From Triplophysa rosa (lineage: Eukaryota; Chordata; Actinopteri; Cypriniformes; Nemacheilidae), in assembly GCF_024868665.1 (NCBI RefSeq), contig NC_079912.1, positions 14,814,165-14,878,164 of the forward strand: a DNA stretch of 64,000 bases. The letters run 5' to 3'. Below are positions 26,301-42,300 of the stretch, in pieces. Under the pieces are notes generated by a model. That model was not told the DNA's origin, did no database searches, and saw only the letters and a list, made by a program, of their open reading frames with translations. Within the stretch, counting starts at the first letter, position 1. Each line of letters opens with the position of its first letter. A program made the position numbers and the translations under genes.

Positions 26301-27281
26301 TGGAGGGCAAACTGAGAAGCTGGGTAGCTCACAGACTGATGAACTAATGGACCAGTGATTTCACCTCTGATCTCAGATGACATGTTTGTTGAAAGGGTGA
26401 GAAAGGGAATAAAACAAAGGAAAGAGGGAGAAATGAGATTACTGTTGCTAAAAACAGATGATGCCACTGTGCTTCTGTAATATACATCCAAACGTAACCA
26501 GATGATCAAAGATTTTCCTGGTAACCTTAAGGTTCAATCTCCCCCAAAGAACAAATCAACTTGTAGCACCATAGAGCGATACACATAAAATCAGGTCAGT
26601 CAGTGCAAACAAATAAATAGTTGGTCTGGATCAAACAAATTCATATAAAGCAACAGTCAGTACAGTAAAGAAAATACAACTTATCGGTTTGATGTTTGTG
26701 GTCTGGTGGAGCTTCCACATTGGTCTCTGGATCAAACCTGTAAGGTCATACATCACCGTCTCGAGGAAGTTCAACTGAGGACAGTGGTTTTGGCATTGGA
26801 CACTGGTTGTTAGGCGGTCGATGGCTAGTTAGTGTGTGTAAGAAGCCAATAAAAGCTGGGTTTTATTTCACACACAAGCGGGACGGACGTCTTATCAATT
26901 TCAGGTGTGAAAAGTATTTGTTTCTGCACCTGTAGGCCAGGCCGTGTTCATATTTGGTGCCGCTGTCCAAGGTCCTGAATGACACAACGTTGTCATCAAC
27001 TGTCCCTTAAAAGTAATCAAGAAATATATTCAAAACTACGACTTTACAATATAAATGGTATAAACACTGATGTTGCAAAGCATAAAATCACTCTAAGCAC
27101 TGAAAAAATATATCACTGCTATCACAGGAGAAACATTCTTCAAATCCGATCTTTCATTTAAACACAATGCACATGCACACACACGCATGCACATACACTT
27201 TTAATCTAAACAACAAACATCACGGATATAAAACAACCTGTACCCAGCAGATGACCAGTCAAATGAGTCATTGTGCATACA

Positions 27282-27316
<35 letters not shown>

Positions 27317-30300
27317 CCAATATGCCAGAACTAAAGTTAATTGGCAAGCTTGGATCTATATTATAGGATTAGAGGGATATAATTTAAACATAAAGTATTG
27401 TAACCTTGAATGCTATAAATAAAAACTGAAATGAAAAGAAAGTGAATGAGAATGGCCAAAATGTAATATAACTTGGATGCAGTCTATCGTAGCTATGGTA
27501 CAGTGGCTAGGGCGCAAGCTCCTGCACTGCAATAAATAGCTACTAGAAAATAAACATATTTAAGATACTGGCATCAATTTAGGACCTTGATCTGAAAATG
27601 ACTAATTTGACATTATACTCATCCTCAAGTCATTCAAAACCTGCTGCACAACACAAAAGATATTTTGAAGAATGCTGGTAACCAAACAACATCGGTCCCC
27701 ATTGACCGTGTTTAAGTGTTTTAAACAGTCTCTCGCTCTAGATAAGCGCATTTTATTATTTCGATAAAGAGGCTCATACTAACAAAGTACATTTTAGATC
27801 AACTTTTTCCATGCCAACTGGGCCCCAGACTGCGTTAATAAAAGCTGCCAGCAGAAAGAGGAATTACGGCTGTACTGATGGAGTTAGTTCAAGAACATGA
27901 TCAGGAGATGATCAGGGACTCACACCCATCCATCAGCTGTCGGCTGCACGCTCAGATAAGACTCAATCAATCAGCTCTCCCACACACCTGTCTCACTCTC
28001 TAATCGCATCTCGCTCCGTGGGTCTCTCTCTCCGTCTCGCTGATAAAGAACAGTCGTGATATGATAGGCCAACCATCTGCAGTGTGGGAAAAAAACTGAA
28101 AGTGCACATACAGGAAGGAAGAACGCAAAAAGAAAAACCAATTGCAAAAATTTGATCCAGCACAAGAGCGACCTCCAAACAACAGTTTTACGATAAGATG
28201 GCCGAAGCCTTTCATTAAAGTGGAAGATATAAATGAAGATGTATAATTGGAGGGTGAAGACACCCGGACCTACAGAGAGAGATTCCAGCGACTAAATAAA
28301 GATTTCCGTCATGATTGCAAAGCTCCGCCCAGCATCTCAGCGCATCCACAGTGCACCATATGCCTGCCTACCAGCCCCAGAGGACAAACTGATATTGAAC
28401 AGACCAGAAAAACAGCTTTGGGGTTAAAGCACTTTGAAAAATGATTGCGCTCTGGACTCCTATAAGGAAAGATTACGGTCAGATCTGAAAGATTTTAAGA
28501 TTTGTAGACCACATCAGACTCACTATTCTGTGTATTTTAGTACATGCTTGAAGTATTCACAAACGATGATAAACTCCACCAGACCAGATTTATGTTATTT
28601 TTTGTTTGTTTGTTTGTTTATTAAAGTGAAGCTGCTTTGAATTTGGGTCAGTGTCTTGGGCCATTTTTTTCTTTTTAAAATAACTTGATACATTTATGAC
28701 ATTGTTTACCTCATTTGTAAGTCGCTTTGGATAAAAGCGTCTGCTAAATGAAAATGTGTCACTTTATTCTATAAAACTTATTGTGTAAATACATTCAATT
28801 TTTTTTAAATAATAAATATACATTTTAATGTATGTACCACTTGACATTTTTTGAGTGGGGAAGTATAAAAAACCTGTGAAAAACACATTATTTTTCTAAA
28901 CACATAATTAAATATACAGAACCAGTCAAAAGTTTGGAAATGCTTGACTGAAAAGTTTCTAATGATCTTAAAAATCCTTTAATCTGAAGGATGCTTAAAT
29001 GTCTGAAATTACTTTTGTAGACAAAAAGTATAATTGTCCCAGCATATCAATTTCATTAGAAAACAAAACAAAAATTTTAATATTTTTTAAATGGATGATG
29101 TAGACCAAACAATGAAAAAAGAAGTCAATAAGATCCCTGAATAGGGAACTTTAATAGGCTACTCTTTAAAAAGCTTCACAGGGTGAGACCTTAAAAAGTT
29201 GGATGTTAAAATGCCAAGTGTACGATTTTATAAATTCAGCGTGACTAATTTTAAGTTGCTGAAATAAAACATTATTATGATTTATTTTAGATGCTTTTAG
29301 TCACAACATAATTCGCAAGTGTCCTACTCCATAGTTTTGATGAGTTAACTATTATTCAGAAAGGTGGAAAAAACTAAATAATGAATGAAGTCTTTCCAAA
29401 GTTTAGACTGGTACTGTAAATAAACTAAATATACATATCTATAGGTAGCATTTCAAACACTTCTGACTTTGTGTTTATCTTCTGATAACATGTTTATGAA
29501 TAATTCATTAGAGAAAATTGGAAATCAAATTCAGAAACCGAGAAATGCAATTCAATTCTAATTTGGTACACAACTCAATCTCCAAAGTACTGAATCCAGT
29601 ACCGGTCTGGGTAACATTTGTTTTGTACCAATATTATAAACACATGCGCCTAAATGAATATCTCAGCTTCAATATTTCCCCAATGAGGTGGAAAAACAGC
29701 AGTCCTGCTAATTAAAGTCAGCTGTGAGGGGTAATGGAGCAGCTCGTGTATTTTTCTCAAATCATATTCAAGCGCTCTCCACGTATAAACACATTCATTC
29801 AGGGGCAAATCAGAACGGGTGAGAAAAGTGATTACGCTGTCCAGGTGGTAAATATCTGTCTCCAACGGAACCTGTGACGCAAAAAACGAACTAAAGAGCG
29901 TAATGTGGCATCGTGATTCGTGGCGACAAACGCATTCAATCAAGTCGCCCACTTACCTTGATTAGCTGGGAAGGTTTTTAGATGCGTGCCGTCGGCCAGG
30001 TGGTTGATGGAAAGCTTTGGCCAACGGAGGTATAGCTGGCAAGACTGGATCAAAGTCATTTTAACCGCACAATCCTGTGCCAAGATGTCCTACAAAAAAA
30101 GGTGGAAGACACATTCGACTTGGTTTCAGCTAGTGTTTTTATAGGGTAAGATTTAATGCACTTGGTCAACACTGACGTTTTTGTTTAAATAAATTTTTTG
30201 GAAAGGAAGACTGTCATTCATGTTAAGATCGCCGTACCTTTTTTAGCTTTAGACAGCCAAAGCAAGATATTTTCAGAATCTCGCAGGTCTCCAGTGTGAG

Positions 30301-33300
30301 GACACATTGGATGATGGCATCTCCGTCTAAAGCGTTCACAGATCCAAAAGAACCAAAGGAACCACCAGCGGCAATCTAGAGACAGCAAATTTAACAAGCC
30401 ACACGTAAAGCTTTGTTCAACAGGCTAGAAGACAGAAATAGTCATAACGTAGTGCATTTATTCAGTAATGTAACTGAGTATTAGCTATGCTCCGCCCCTT
30501 GGTTACTGCGGCTAGTTCTGACAAGATGGTCCCACTGGACAAAATCTGAGATTTCTGAGCAGTGTGAATTGCTGAACAATGTGCTAAAAGTGGCAGAAAG
30601 AAAAGTATTTATCACTTCATTTTCCTTAAAGAAATGGGAAAACATGAAAATTCTGTAGCCTTAAATTAGAAAAGAGCGAAAACTTGGTTGAGATGGTTGA
30701 GAATATGGGAGAGGGAACAACTGCAAGTTACAGCAGTACTGGTTTAAAACATTTGAAATAAAGTGTTTTGGAAAGGGCAATTTGATATTTTAATAACAAA
30801 TAACTACCTGATAGGTTAAATTCATACCGTAGAGACTTTCTGGTCCTCTTTAAGGGTTTCCCGAATGTGCGGTTTCACAGAGCCCGTCAGAATGAGGTAA
30901 AATCCATTATGGCCGAAGACTGTAAACAGATAAACAGAGATAAACAGAATTCAACATTTTGGTTTAGAAAGATTTGTGCCTTTCACACAATTTTTTAAGA
31001 ATGTTGGTAACCAAACAACATTGGCCCCCATTGACTTCCATTATATGGACACAAAACCACAGAGACACCTCTCAAAATATCTTCTTTTGTGTTCATTTAG
31101 AGTCATATATGGGTTTAGAATGACATGATGAATAAATGACAGAATTTTTATTTTTAGGTGAACTATCCCTTTAACCCCAACTTGACCCCATAATGCATGT
31201 GGGCCCATAGCTGATCATTAAATGGATAGTAAAATTCTGTCATCATTTGCTTGCCCCCTGATAAATTCAACCTTGTATTTCTTTCTTTTTTCTTTTCTTT
31301 TATTTTGAAGAAAGTTGGTAACCGAACAACGGCGGCACGCATTCGGACACAAAACCATTGCAAGTCAACGGGTGCCGTTTACAACATTCTTCAAAATATC
31401 TTCTTTTGGGTTCTGCGAAAGAAAGTCATACAAGTGGGTGAGTCAATGATGAAACAAATTTCATTTTTGGGGGAACTGTCACTTTAAAGCTGCTAGAAGT
31501 GTCTGTATAAAGTTGCAGAAAGAAAAACTCCACTAGACATCTCATATCATCCTAAATCACAGTAAAATAATAACTAGATGTATGCTGATGCTTTCTGCGA
31601 GATGTCTAGCATTTGTACGCATTCAAGTTCATAATATACAACCCCACAAAAACTGCAGCGTTCGGCACTATTCTTTATTTAGTTGCTGTTGCGCAGAATT
31701 TCACATTAAAGAAGAGAGATGTGCAACAGACAAGAGCGAAGGAGATTGAATCAATTACTCGCCCTCATGTTGTTCCAAACCCATACATCATCCTTTTTTT
31801 GTGGAATACAAACACTTTTTTTATATTGTGACCATTTCCATACAATAAAAGGGAAGGAACTGAGTTAAAATGACGTGGCATATTTTATGTACATAAATAT
31901 GAATGAGATTTGAATTTCAGGTTATTCCTTCAGATGGTTCAAGACTTTATTATACTTATGGTACTTTTGGAAAAAAAGAAAATCATTCCTTTTGCATTCG
32001 AGGAACGCAAGTCAAAGAGGTCTGAAAGAACCAAAGGGTGACCGAATGATGACAGAATTTCATTTTTACGTTAAGCAACATCTTTGTTTCTGTTTGACTT
32101 GTCGCCAAGTCAAATAAATCACTTTGTCACAAAAAAATCAAAATGGGATATTTTGCTTTTTAAAAGCAAACATTCTACATGAAAACAGAAACCTCACATT
32201 TATTCAAACAACATTCTCATGCGAACTTTTCAGCACGGTGCAGGCGGCTATCTCCAGAAAATCGCTGTGTTTACAACTTGGGAGCATCTCCTTCGACAGC
32301 ATCTGTGACATAAAACACGCCGTGACCAATAACTGACCGCTCCAGACGAATCAATACAGAAATCTCCCTCGCTAAAATACCAGACTTTTGCAAAACACCA
32401 GCCATCGGTGTTGAGGCACGGATTTGCGCTTTCATCAAATTGTCTTGCCCTTATGTTTTTACTTAGCGGCCTTGAACAAATATGAGCTGTTATTGAGCAC
32501 AGATTAGCAGATGCCTGGCCAGACGCTGAAAGCAGGCACACACCAATTGGAAATCATGCACGTCTGCTCGCGAGAGGCACAACACATCGGAAAACTTAAC
32601 AATATACAAACCAGCGCAGACTTGGGATAAACATCATTGACTGTAGCTCTCATTGTTCTGTTTGATCTGTCGTGATGGATTTACTTTATGTCCATCACGT
32701 TGTAGAGATCAATGAAAACAAGTTCAATTTAATAACTAAACTTAGAGGAGAAGCACAGAATCTTTTTTCGAGGCTGACTTTAAAACCAAATGTTTGGCAA
32801 ATCTCTGGATCAGTATGGAGGAAGTCAAACATGTTCTTTAATTTAACGATTTTAATATAGTGGACGAATAAATGGTGCAAAAGTCTTAAGCATTTTTCGC
32901 CAACATTGAGTGTGATTACATACAGAAACAGAACTGAGACGGTACATCTTGACAAAGGCTTTGTGCCGAAACTTTGGTTAAATCAAAGTTTGCTTAAGTG
33001 AGTATGTGGCCATTTTCTCTTCTTCTTCAAATACCTTACACTTTATGTTGTCATGGTAGTTTTGGATTTGGAAGTGGTCCAAAAACACTGTAATGTGTTT
33101 ATATGATACTCACTGATCTGTCCGCGGTCCCAGGTCTCGATGGTGGTGATGGTACTGATCTGTTTCAGCTCCTGTGAGCTCAGCTGAGAAGTCACGCTGT
33201 GGATTCCCTTCAGGAGTTTATAAATGACATAATGCTCATGTTGAGATCGCTGAATGGGCCTGCGAAACACAAAGATGCGAAGAAACGTTTTTGGGAGATC

Positions 33301-36300
33301 ATTCAATTTAAGGGGTGTTCGTACTTACAGCAGCAAAGGAAGCACAACAAATATAAAGGAGGGCAATTGCATGCAAATGTCAACTCTAAGATGAAAAAAT
33401 CTTACGTTTTTCCCAAAGGTTTCCACCGTACAGCACAGATAGTTCAGATGTCAATATTTGGTTGTTTAAATACACATAAGAAGTCTCTCTTAAGGTTTTT
33501 AAAAACAATTTGTGTTTTAAAGCATAGTTTTCCATAGTCAGGTAAGTGAATTGTCTTATTAATTATTACTAATTATATGGCTCGTTGGTTATAAATATGT
33601 CTTTTAATAACATATATTTGAACATAACAACCCTTGGAATGTCGCGACTGGCCAATCAGAATCAAGCATTCAAATTAGCAGTGTAATAATAACATATACT
33701 GTATGACATTATATTTACCAATGATTAAACCAAATTGCCTGTTCGTGGCGTTTGAACGTCGTTTCTTACATTAAAACAGAAAGTAAATGGCTTTTTGGAA
33801 GGTCGGTATTCGGTAAAAATGAGCTAATAAAATATTTCAAATTCACATTTGATGTCCAGTTTTTTCTCATGTGGCAAGTAGGTGTGTAACAACCGGCTGC
33901 CTGTACATTATCCCTTACATAACGGTCCATATTCCTCATAAATGGGCAGATGAAAATTAAAATAAAAGAACTATTTTATGTTCTATAAAGAGCCATCCCT
34001 TCTCCATTTATAGGGTATTATTGCTTCTGGTTTGCACACTTTCAATCGCAGAAATCCTACGAAGTATGTTGTTTCTCAAAAACATGTCCTTTTTTGTCAC
34101 ATTCATAACGCATTAATTTTTCCCTCTTTTATAATACAAAACTCATGCATAGACTGATATTTTTCTGATGTCTGGATTTTATCATCAGGGTTTTAGTCAA
34201 ATACAAACAGGTAAAATAATTCTCTGACAATGAATATTTTAAAGGTGCTGTGTGTAGTTTTTTGGAGGATCTATTGACAGGTGTATAAAGATTATGTAAA
34301 GACCTTACATAATGAAGTGTTATGTTTCTGTTACCTTAGAATGAGCTATTTCTATCTACATACACCGTAGGTCCCCCTTACATGGAATTCGCCATGTTGT
34401 TTCTACAGTAGCCCTAAATGCTCTACAGATTGCGTTTCTTAAATACGTTATCTCCTTCAGCAAAGAAGCGGAAACGTGACGACATCTTAGTTCAGTGTCA
34501 GCCTCGGTATAGTGCTTCGAAAGGGAGGGGCAAGGGGTGGAGTGAACCCTTAGTTGCAATTCGCAACCTCACCACTAGATGCTGCTACATTTTATACTGG
34601 ACCTTCAAGTTTTGACTGAAAATGTCACATCCATAACGTTGGGACTTCTTGTAACAAACAATGCAGTAACATTTAACTGCTTCAAAATCCATTGAAAACT
34701 ACAGAACAAACCATTTGTAGATCCATTCCCATCTCTATTAAAGCACTGTTAGTACGATTCCTGGACATTACATCCCAATAAAAAAGCGTATTTATCATTT
34801 CACATTCCCTCTGTCTTCCGGGTACCATCTCAGATAATGAACCCTGGACTGCTATTGCTATTTAGAAGACCTTCTCCAGAATGTTATGTTTATCGCTAAC
34901 TCATTTAGGAAAATAAGAGTGATTGCATTTGCAGGGCATCCATGAATGTTCAAGTGATAAAAAGTCAACGTCATTGGCTGGGAAGGAGTTTAGTTATCAG
35001 GACCACACCACTGCAAGGGTGGCTGGTTAATTACAATGCTGCGAGTGTATGAGAGCATTTGCTTATGCTAAAAGAAGGTCAAAAGCATCAATCAATCCTT
35101 TGTGAGCGTTTGTGTTCGGTAAATCAGTGCCAGCCTCCACCGAGCTTGCTTGAGACAGGCTTTCCCATAAACATTCTCTAACAATTTTGCTTTGTGCATC
35201 TCTTAAAAACGACTGATATCTATCACCCTTTTAATGCCAATGCTTTCAACCACAGCAATATAAACAAGTGACAAACTGACCAGTTTAGGGATCATTACAC
35301 ACCTAGACTTACTTAAAACACTCCAGAGAATGATCAATACACTCAGAAACTCTCAAGAAGACCTAAAGTCTAAGATAATGGAAAATCTAATTGTACTTTG
35401 TTGGTCGTTTATTGTGTGTCATAAGGAGCCAAGATGAGTCAACAATTATTTGTTTAATGAATTTATGGAACCTCATTATCTTCTAATGAAATAGATTAAT
35501 AGTTTAATAGAAACTAGTATAACAAAATTTAACTAAAGCTGTAAGTTGTGCATTTAATTTGATTATCTTTGTATGGTAACGTGACAATACATTTGAAATG
35601 ACATTAATGTAAACATTTTGCCTGCACAAAACATGCTGTAAGTTAATTTGGATGGTTTGCTGACAAAATAAAACAATTAAATATTATCAAATTAAATTTT
35701 TATTAAATGTAAATTTAGTTTTAATTGAATCTTTATTTTAATTAAGTTAATTATTTTACTTAATATATATATATACTGTATATATATATATATATATATA
35801 TAGAATAATAATATATTATTTAATTAATTTTATATAAAATAAAATAAATAAATTCTAACATTTCATATGATAATTACTTCATAATGATTTACTGTAATTC
35901 TTTCACAATTTTATTCACTTAGAATTTTCCCATTAAAAGGTTTAAACCCATATGGTTATAAAATTTGTTGGACTAGAGATGTTCAATGAATTGATGTACA
36001 TTGATCAATCACAATTTGTTTTGTTTTTAATCATCGTGAGCCCTAATGCATGGCGGACAAACACATTTCCTCATTAAACTCTAATTTTTGTTTTTTTATA
36101 TTACCAACCGGTGGCCTTGAAATAATAAAATGAATAATAATAACTCCAGGATTCTCGCTGACATTTCCATACACTTCAATTAATTATAAATTCTCTGTAG
36201 ATAATAATAATTGCAATCTTTAATCCCTCCATAAGATTCTAATTAACTGGGGGAAACGTATCAGTGAAAAAAGAGAAAAAATTAATTATTGCTCTCTGCG

Positions 36301-39300
36301 TGAGAATGTATTCGGATTGCGGTGCGTATGGAAGCCGGTGGCAGTGAATTAAAAACTGCAGAGGTGAGGAGAATGTAAGCAAAAATGATGAACAGAAATC
36401 CAGCTGACAAAACTAGCGAAAAGAGAGTAAACCATATTCAATCAGAGCAAAAAAATGAGCAACAACAACATTGACAAAACAGAGAAAAACAGGGTCACCA
36501 AAAGCCTGCGGTAAATGTGTCCTCACATCACTGTTGCAAAGATCATGGGTTAAATTCACAAACACTGAAAAAAAACACACCCCTATATGTCGCTTTGGAT
36601 AAAACCATCTGCCATGGCCAGGGTAAAGGGCAGTCTTGTTTTCAAACCGCTGAGCCACGGAGACCATCACGGCTCCACCAGAAAGGTGACAGCTGCCTTT
36701 GCTTCCACAGGTCTGGACGAGGAGAAGCTTTGTCTTTCAACAAATATCTGTAATCGTCCTTATCTGCCGAGTGGGCCGCTTTCACAACATTATCTTATCA
36801 GGCACCAAATACTTTCCTGGGAACTATCTCTCGAGAACGCTGCGGGAAAATTGCCACTAAACCAAGACCAGCCACTGACATAAATCACCTCGAGAGAGAG
36901 GAACATCGATAAGGCCTATCTTAAAGTTAAAGCCACAGAGATGGTTTTTGGGGTCAGGATGGGCAGCAAACTTAATTCAAATTCTAGTGCCATTTGGCTT
37001 TGAAGATAAAAGGAAAACCTTCTCCCGGTAATCCATTCAATCTGGAAGTGCAAATCTTATTGCTGATAACCTCCACTGTCTTCTCTGAAATTGTCTGTGG
37101 CGCTTTTCCTGAAAAAGGAGGGAAATGAGGTTAGTATTTAGAAGCAAATTGATTTTACTGTTCTTTTTATTTTCCTAAGTGTGGTAAAAGCCAACGATAA
37201 GATTGTTCCCATAGCTGCTGGAGCTGATATGAGAAGTGACCGACGCTACATCCGTCATGCGCGGGAAATCAGTGGGGTCTTCTGGTTTATATCTTCTGCA
37301 GAACACAAAAGAAGATATTTTGAAGAACGTTGCTAACCAAACAACACTTTGACTTCCATTGCACAGACACAAAACCAACAAGACCTTTCAGGTTTTGAAT
37401 AACATGAGGGTAAATAAATGATACGTTGTCGGCTAGCCATGTTTGTCTTAAATAAAAAATACTTTAACATTAGCGTCATCAGGGTGAATAACAACCATCT
37501 GAAAATCTGTCAACCAAAGACTGACGGCCGTGCACTTGTGCGAGTAAAAAAATGAAAACGTTTCCTCACTCTCCTCTGGCAGCTGTCGGACGTGGCAGTT
37601 TCTCCATCTGGTTCTGAGGTTATCCTGCTAACAGCCAAAGAGTATCAAGTCCTGACAAACCACAAGAGCACAAATTATATCTGTCAAAACTGTTAAGTAA
37701 GTCTCCTCTGCCAACACGTGTGTATGTCATCAAAACTGAGAATGTGTTTTGGAACAAAACCCTTGTGCACGCCCAGCAGGACACTCAGATAAATGGAAAC
37801 GCTAAAATTGTTGTGCAAAAAGGAACGAGACAAAACCGTATTCTCAGACTTGATATTGCATCTCATAAACATTTGGGGCACGGTTTGAAGGTTTGTCAAG
37901 AACCCCCTGCAGGGACCAGTCTTTCTCTAAAATCTCCGTCTGCCATAAAACGGTATTATAACAGCAAAGAGACTAAAATAACAGCATAGGCCAAACTTTC
38001 CGCTTTTTTTGAGTATCTCTTTTATGGCTCAGAGGTTTATTGTTCTTTTGTAGCTCAGGAATGAACTGAGCTCTTAGTTCAACGTTGTCTTGGATGTTTC
38101 TCCGAACGTCATTTACAAGAAATGAAAACGAGACACTTGCAATCTCTTCTGAAACTCGAGAGAAACATGAGATGAGATGTTAGCAGGGTTTCTGTTTCCA
38201 GAGAAAGATCCGAGAAGATTTTGTTCTCTATGAAAACGGAAAAACATTTACGATTGAAGGTCCGGTGTATGAAATTTAGCGGCATCTAGTGGTGAGGTTG
38301 CGAATTGCGGCAAACGGTTCACTCCACCGCTCACCCCTCTCTTTCGAAGCATTACGTTGGCTGATACAGATGTCGTCACGTTTTCGCTTCTTTGCTGAAG
38401 GAGATTAATTACGAAACACGTTCTGTAGAGCAGTTTGTCCGTTTAAGGCTACTGTAGAAACAACATGGCGAATTCCATTCAAGGGTACCCGTGGTGTATG
38501 TAGATAGAAATAGCTCATCCTAAGGTAATAAAAACCTAACGCTTCATTATGTAAGGTCTTTATACACCTCTGAACACATAGTTACATATATTATATTGCA
38601 TTTCTATCAATAGATCCTACAAAAAAATCACACAGTGGACCTTTAAGGTGATCAGATTGGTTTTCATTAAGAAACAACGAACACTACACTACCCGATAAC
38701 TGAGTTTAAATCTAAACCAGGTATAGTAAAAGTCAGTATCTGGGTTAAGTCAATGAGTTCATGTATTTACTTTTGGGACAAATAAATCCTGTTCTCAAGC
38801 TCTACAAGAAAGTTTGCTTAAAGGCACCTCACCCTGGACTTCCCCTTCATCAGAATCCCGTTGCACTTCTCCAGTGATGATGAACTTTCCACAGCAGCCG
38901 CTGAGATATTCACGCTTTCTCTCATAAGTACAGATTCCTACATGAAGAGAGAATTACCAGCGTACCACTCCCATCAGTCAAAAGCATCACCGAAACCATT
39001 TCAAACAGCACCTGATCCTGGTCATATTTCCATTAAAATAAATGGCTCTCTCATGCTTTTCCCACGCTACAAAATAAAGTAGTCCAAAAGTAATCCAATC
39101 CTGGGTGTTTCCAGTTTTCACTGTGGCCTAAAATCTAGCCAGGATATCCAGATTCTCAAACAGATCAACAGCGGATGTAAGATCATCTTTATAATGTGTG
39201 AGAATGAATGTTTTTCTTGCACAGGTGAGAAAGGATAATATAGCATCAAATTTACACATTGAGCTGGTTTGACCTGTTATTTCCATCAGAATCCTATTTA

Positions 39301-42300
39301 CCTTAAATTACCTTAACTTAAATTCAGTGAAATGGGATAGTTCACCAAAAAATTTAAATCATTTACTCATCCTCATGTCATTTCAAACCTGTATGACTTT
39401 CTTTCTTCTGCAGAACACAAAAGAAGATATTTTGAAGAACAACACAACACTGGCCCCTATTGACTTCCATGCTATGGACACAGAACCACTGAGACATTTC
39501 TCAAAATATCTTCTTTTGTGAAATAGTCATACACAAGTTTTGAACAACATGAAGGTGAATGATAAACTTGATAAAAATGATAACCTCTAACCACCCCTCT
39601 TACTGTCAAGCAATTTGAAAAACGCATTTTTAATAACCTTTGCAAAAGCATGTTAACTTCATTTACACCATTACACTGACATACAAGACAAGAAAAACAA
39701 AGCTTAGGGTTTTTTCTTTCCATTTGGCTTCCTCTCATCACACTCAACAGACCCATCAGCTGTTGCCATGACAACGTCTTCAACAGCAAATATAGCACAT
39801 CAGTGGTTTAGATAATGTAGGCTAATAGGGAACCCAGCCAATCATTGTCTCTGCGTGCATCGCTCTATCATAAGTCCCCCGAGCTTTCCGCCTGATCTAA
39901 ACTTTAAGACAAAACCATAAAACTAAACATTTTACGTGAAATACAGGTCTGAATTGCTTTGGAAGATCATCAAGCCAGCTGGCAGAATATACAGATGGCG
40001 ACAGATGTTATATTGTGGTTTTCAAAATCGTACTGAATGAAAAAATGTTCGTGGAGTCCCCTGATGGAGCCGAATGGATGGGAAGGTGGATTTTACATCT
40101 TTGTGTGGTTAAGTATAGGAATTCCCTGCACTCCTCACCTGCGTTTACTTCACTGAAGTGAGCAATGTTTCTCTATATTAAATCTCTGTCTGAAAAAGAT
40201 TACAGCATATGTTGTGTTTTTGAATCACAGGGGTATGCTGGTCTTTCCAGCGAGCTGTCTTGTTTTTCTTTTTTTTTTCTTATAATACAAACACAGAATG
40301 TGAGTCTATTTTCTTGTGACGAAAATGTGACAACATCTTAGTTCTGTGGGAGGGATGGAGTGAGCCGTTGGTTGCGATTCGCAACCTCACCACTAGATGC
40401 CGCTAAATTTCATACACTGGACATTCAATACAAGAGATACTGTAAGGGGAAACACATACATGCACAAAATATGCAGGAATACATTCACATGCACATAAAT
40501 TACAATCAAATACATTCATTACATCAACTCTGCTGCATTCTTGATGAAAAAAACATACATACGTACATACGTACATATAGGCCTCGTGTTATATCAAGAT
40601 ATAAGTTTGAGGTAACGCTGCTGTAGCTGTTCTGGGTCAAAGTACGTTTCTCTGTCCTGCACACATCCCCAGGAAACACACAAGAGGGGAATTGTGGGAA
40701 AATGGAAAGTCTTGAGTTGGGGTCACAGCGCTCTGAATCACGGAGCAAAATAAACACATGAACTACAACACAAATACAGTCAGAAAGTGCGCACGAAGCA
40801 GGCCGTGCTGGCCGGCTTCCTTCATAAAATAAGATGAACGTCTTACGCTGGTTCCGCCGTCACTGCCTTTCCCTGCCCTGTTCTGCCTTTAACATCGGCC
40901 TCCTGGACGCTGAGCTACACGGGCGAAGCCAGCACGGGGGGAAGCCGAGCACTTCCTGCCTCCAAAGCTGGCAGAGAGACAGACTCTCACGGGAACAGTG
41001 TGCATGGACAGGAAGTGTGTATGAGTGTATGTGTACGTGTGTGTGTGTGCGTGCCAGCACAGTTGGTCCTGCTCCCCATGAGACCAGGATGGGGAAAACT
41101 GGCTTAGTGACAGGAACAGATGTAAAGACGTACAGCGAAAAACAAACACATGATCACACACCAAGTCACCAGATGACCTTCAGGGCATCGACTGACCTTG
41201 TCTAGTGTCTCACGTACGCGTATTCATTTAAAAAGGTACACGTGATAAAACAGAAAAACGTGCAGTTCCCATCCTCCCAATTAAAAGCTCATTATGTGAC
41301 CGATTTAAAACACAGTTCGTAACCCACTTTCATCATCTGACGGAGTAAAACCAAAGGGCTCAATTATACCTGGAGGGATAATAGCTGCTTTCGAATGAGA
41401 GAGATGCTGTTTGGGCCCAGATGGTGTAGCTACGGCATCCACGAGCAGGAGCTCGATTTGATTAGACCGAGGAAAGCGGGCGATATGTACCAGGTGGTTG
41501 AAAGGAAGGGATCTGTGACGTCAGCGAAAAACATGAAAACAGCGAGCTTGCTTTTGATGAGAGATTACAACCACAAAGATATTTTTGCATTGATGATTCA
41601 TGCCTGACGAAACATAAAATGCATTAAAAAATCAAATCTCTGGGCTCTCATTTGTCATTCAATCGAGATTCCTGTGGCACCGTCGAGCGTCTATCACACC
41701 GGGCTTATGATTTTTTTACCCTCTCTAATCTCATTTCCACATGACTGAGATTTTTTCACAACACGGCGCGCTGAATGTCACACGGCAGAACCTCACAAGA
41801 ACGAGACAATCCCGTCTCCCATATTGAACACAACCGTGACCTAGTTTTGTTATCCAGCACACATCTTTCCAACACATTCCCCCTGTGGTTGGCATATGTG
41901 ATCCAAATATCTAGACGCCGAGCTGATGAAAAAAATTCATGTAGACATGGAACACAGGAACAGGAACCCTGCAGGTAACGTTACCTGTGACCGGGGATGC
42001 TCGACCTAAAGCGGTCCATGCATGTAAGTCTCAGTATGTCATATTACTCACTTGTAATATGGCACATTAAAGCACAAATGTTCTCAGTATAGCACATCAA
42101 AGTAGCAATGCGTTCTATGAGAAATGTTCTGCCATCTGCCTCCATTAACTCTGCCTAAGGCATAGTCCATCTTTCACATGCCGAGCCCTCAGTTTGCATG
42201 CTTATTAGGGTGTCGCGTAGCATAGCAGTGCAAGGTTTTCCTATGGGATGGCGTGACCATTTTGGTAAAGACGATTGGGTTTTTATACAAGTCTATAACT

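Larger units (their letters stand above)
23956..29956 (-). other. cnbd1 intron 8 (6 kb)
   Basis: It holds a run of GGTTGCTAGGGTGTTGCTA-type words at about 24048-24130, a copy of the ACACCGGACGCGATGCGAC repeat at 25958-26062, a CT repeat at 27281-27310 and family-A debris at 27605-27710. A retroposon-tail motif lies at 28700-28757. No exon is recognised. Confidence 0.65.

Noticed and set aside
33199..33537. 112-codon plus-strand frame
   Set aside because: It overlaps cnbd1 exon 5 in antisense and its remainder is intronic; no support as a gene.
40834..41205. 123-codon plus-strand frame
   Set aside because: It has Cys/Val-rich composition from a GTGTGT stretch, with overlapping open frames on the other strand and no domain; probably random.
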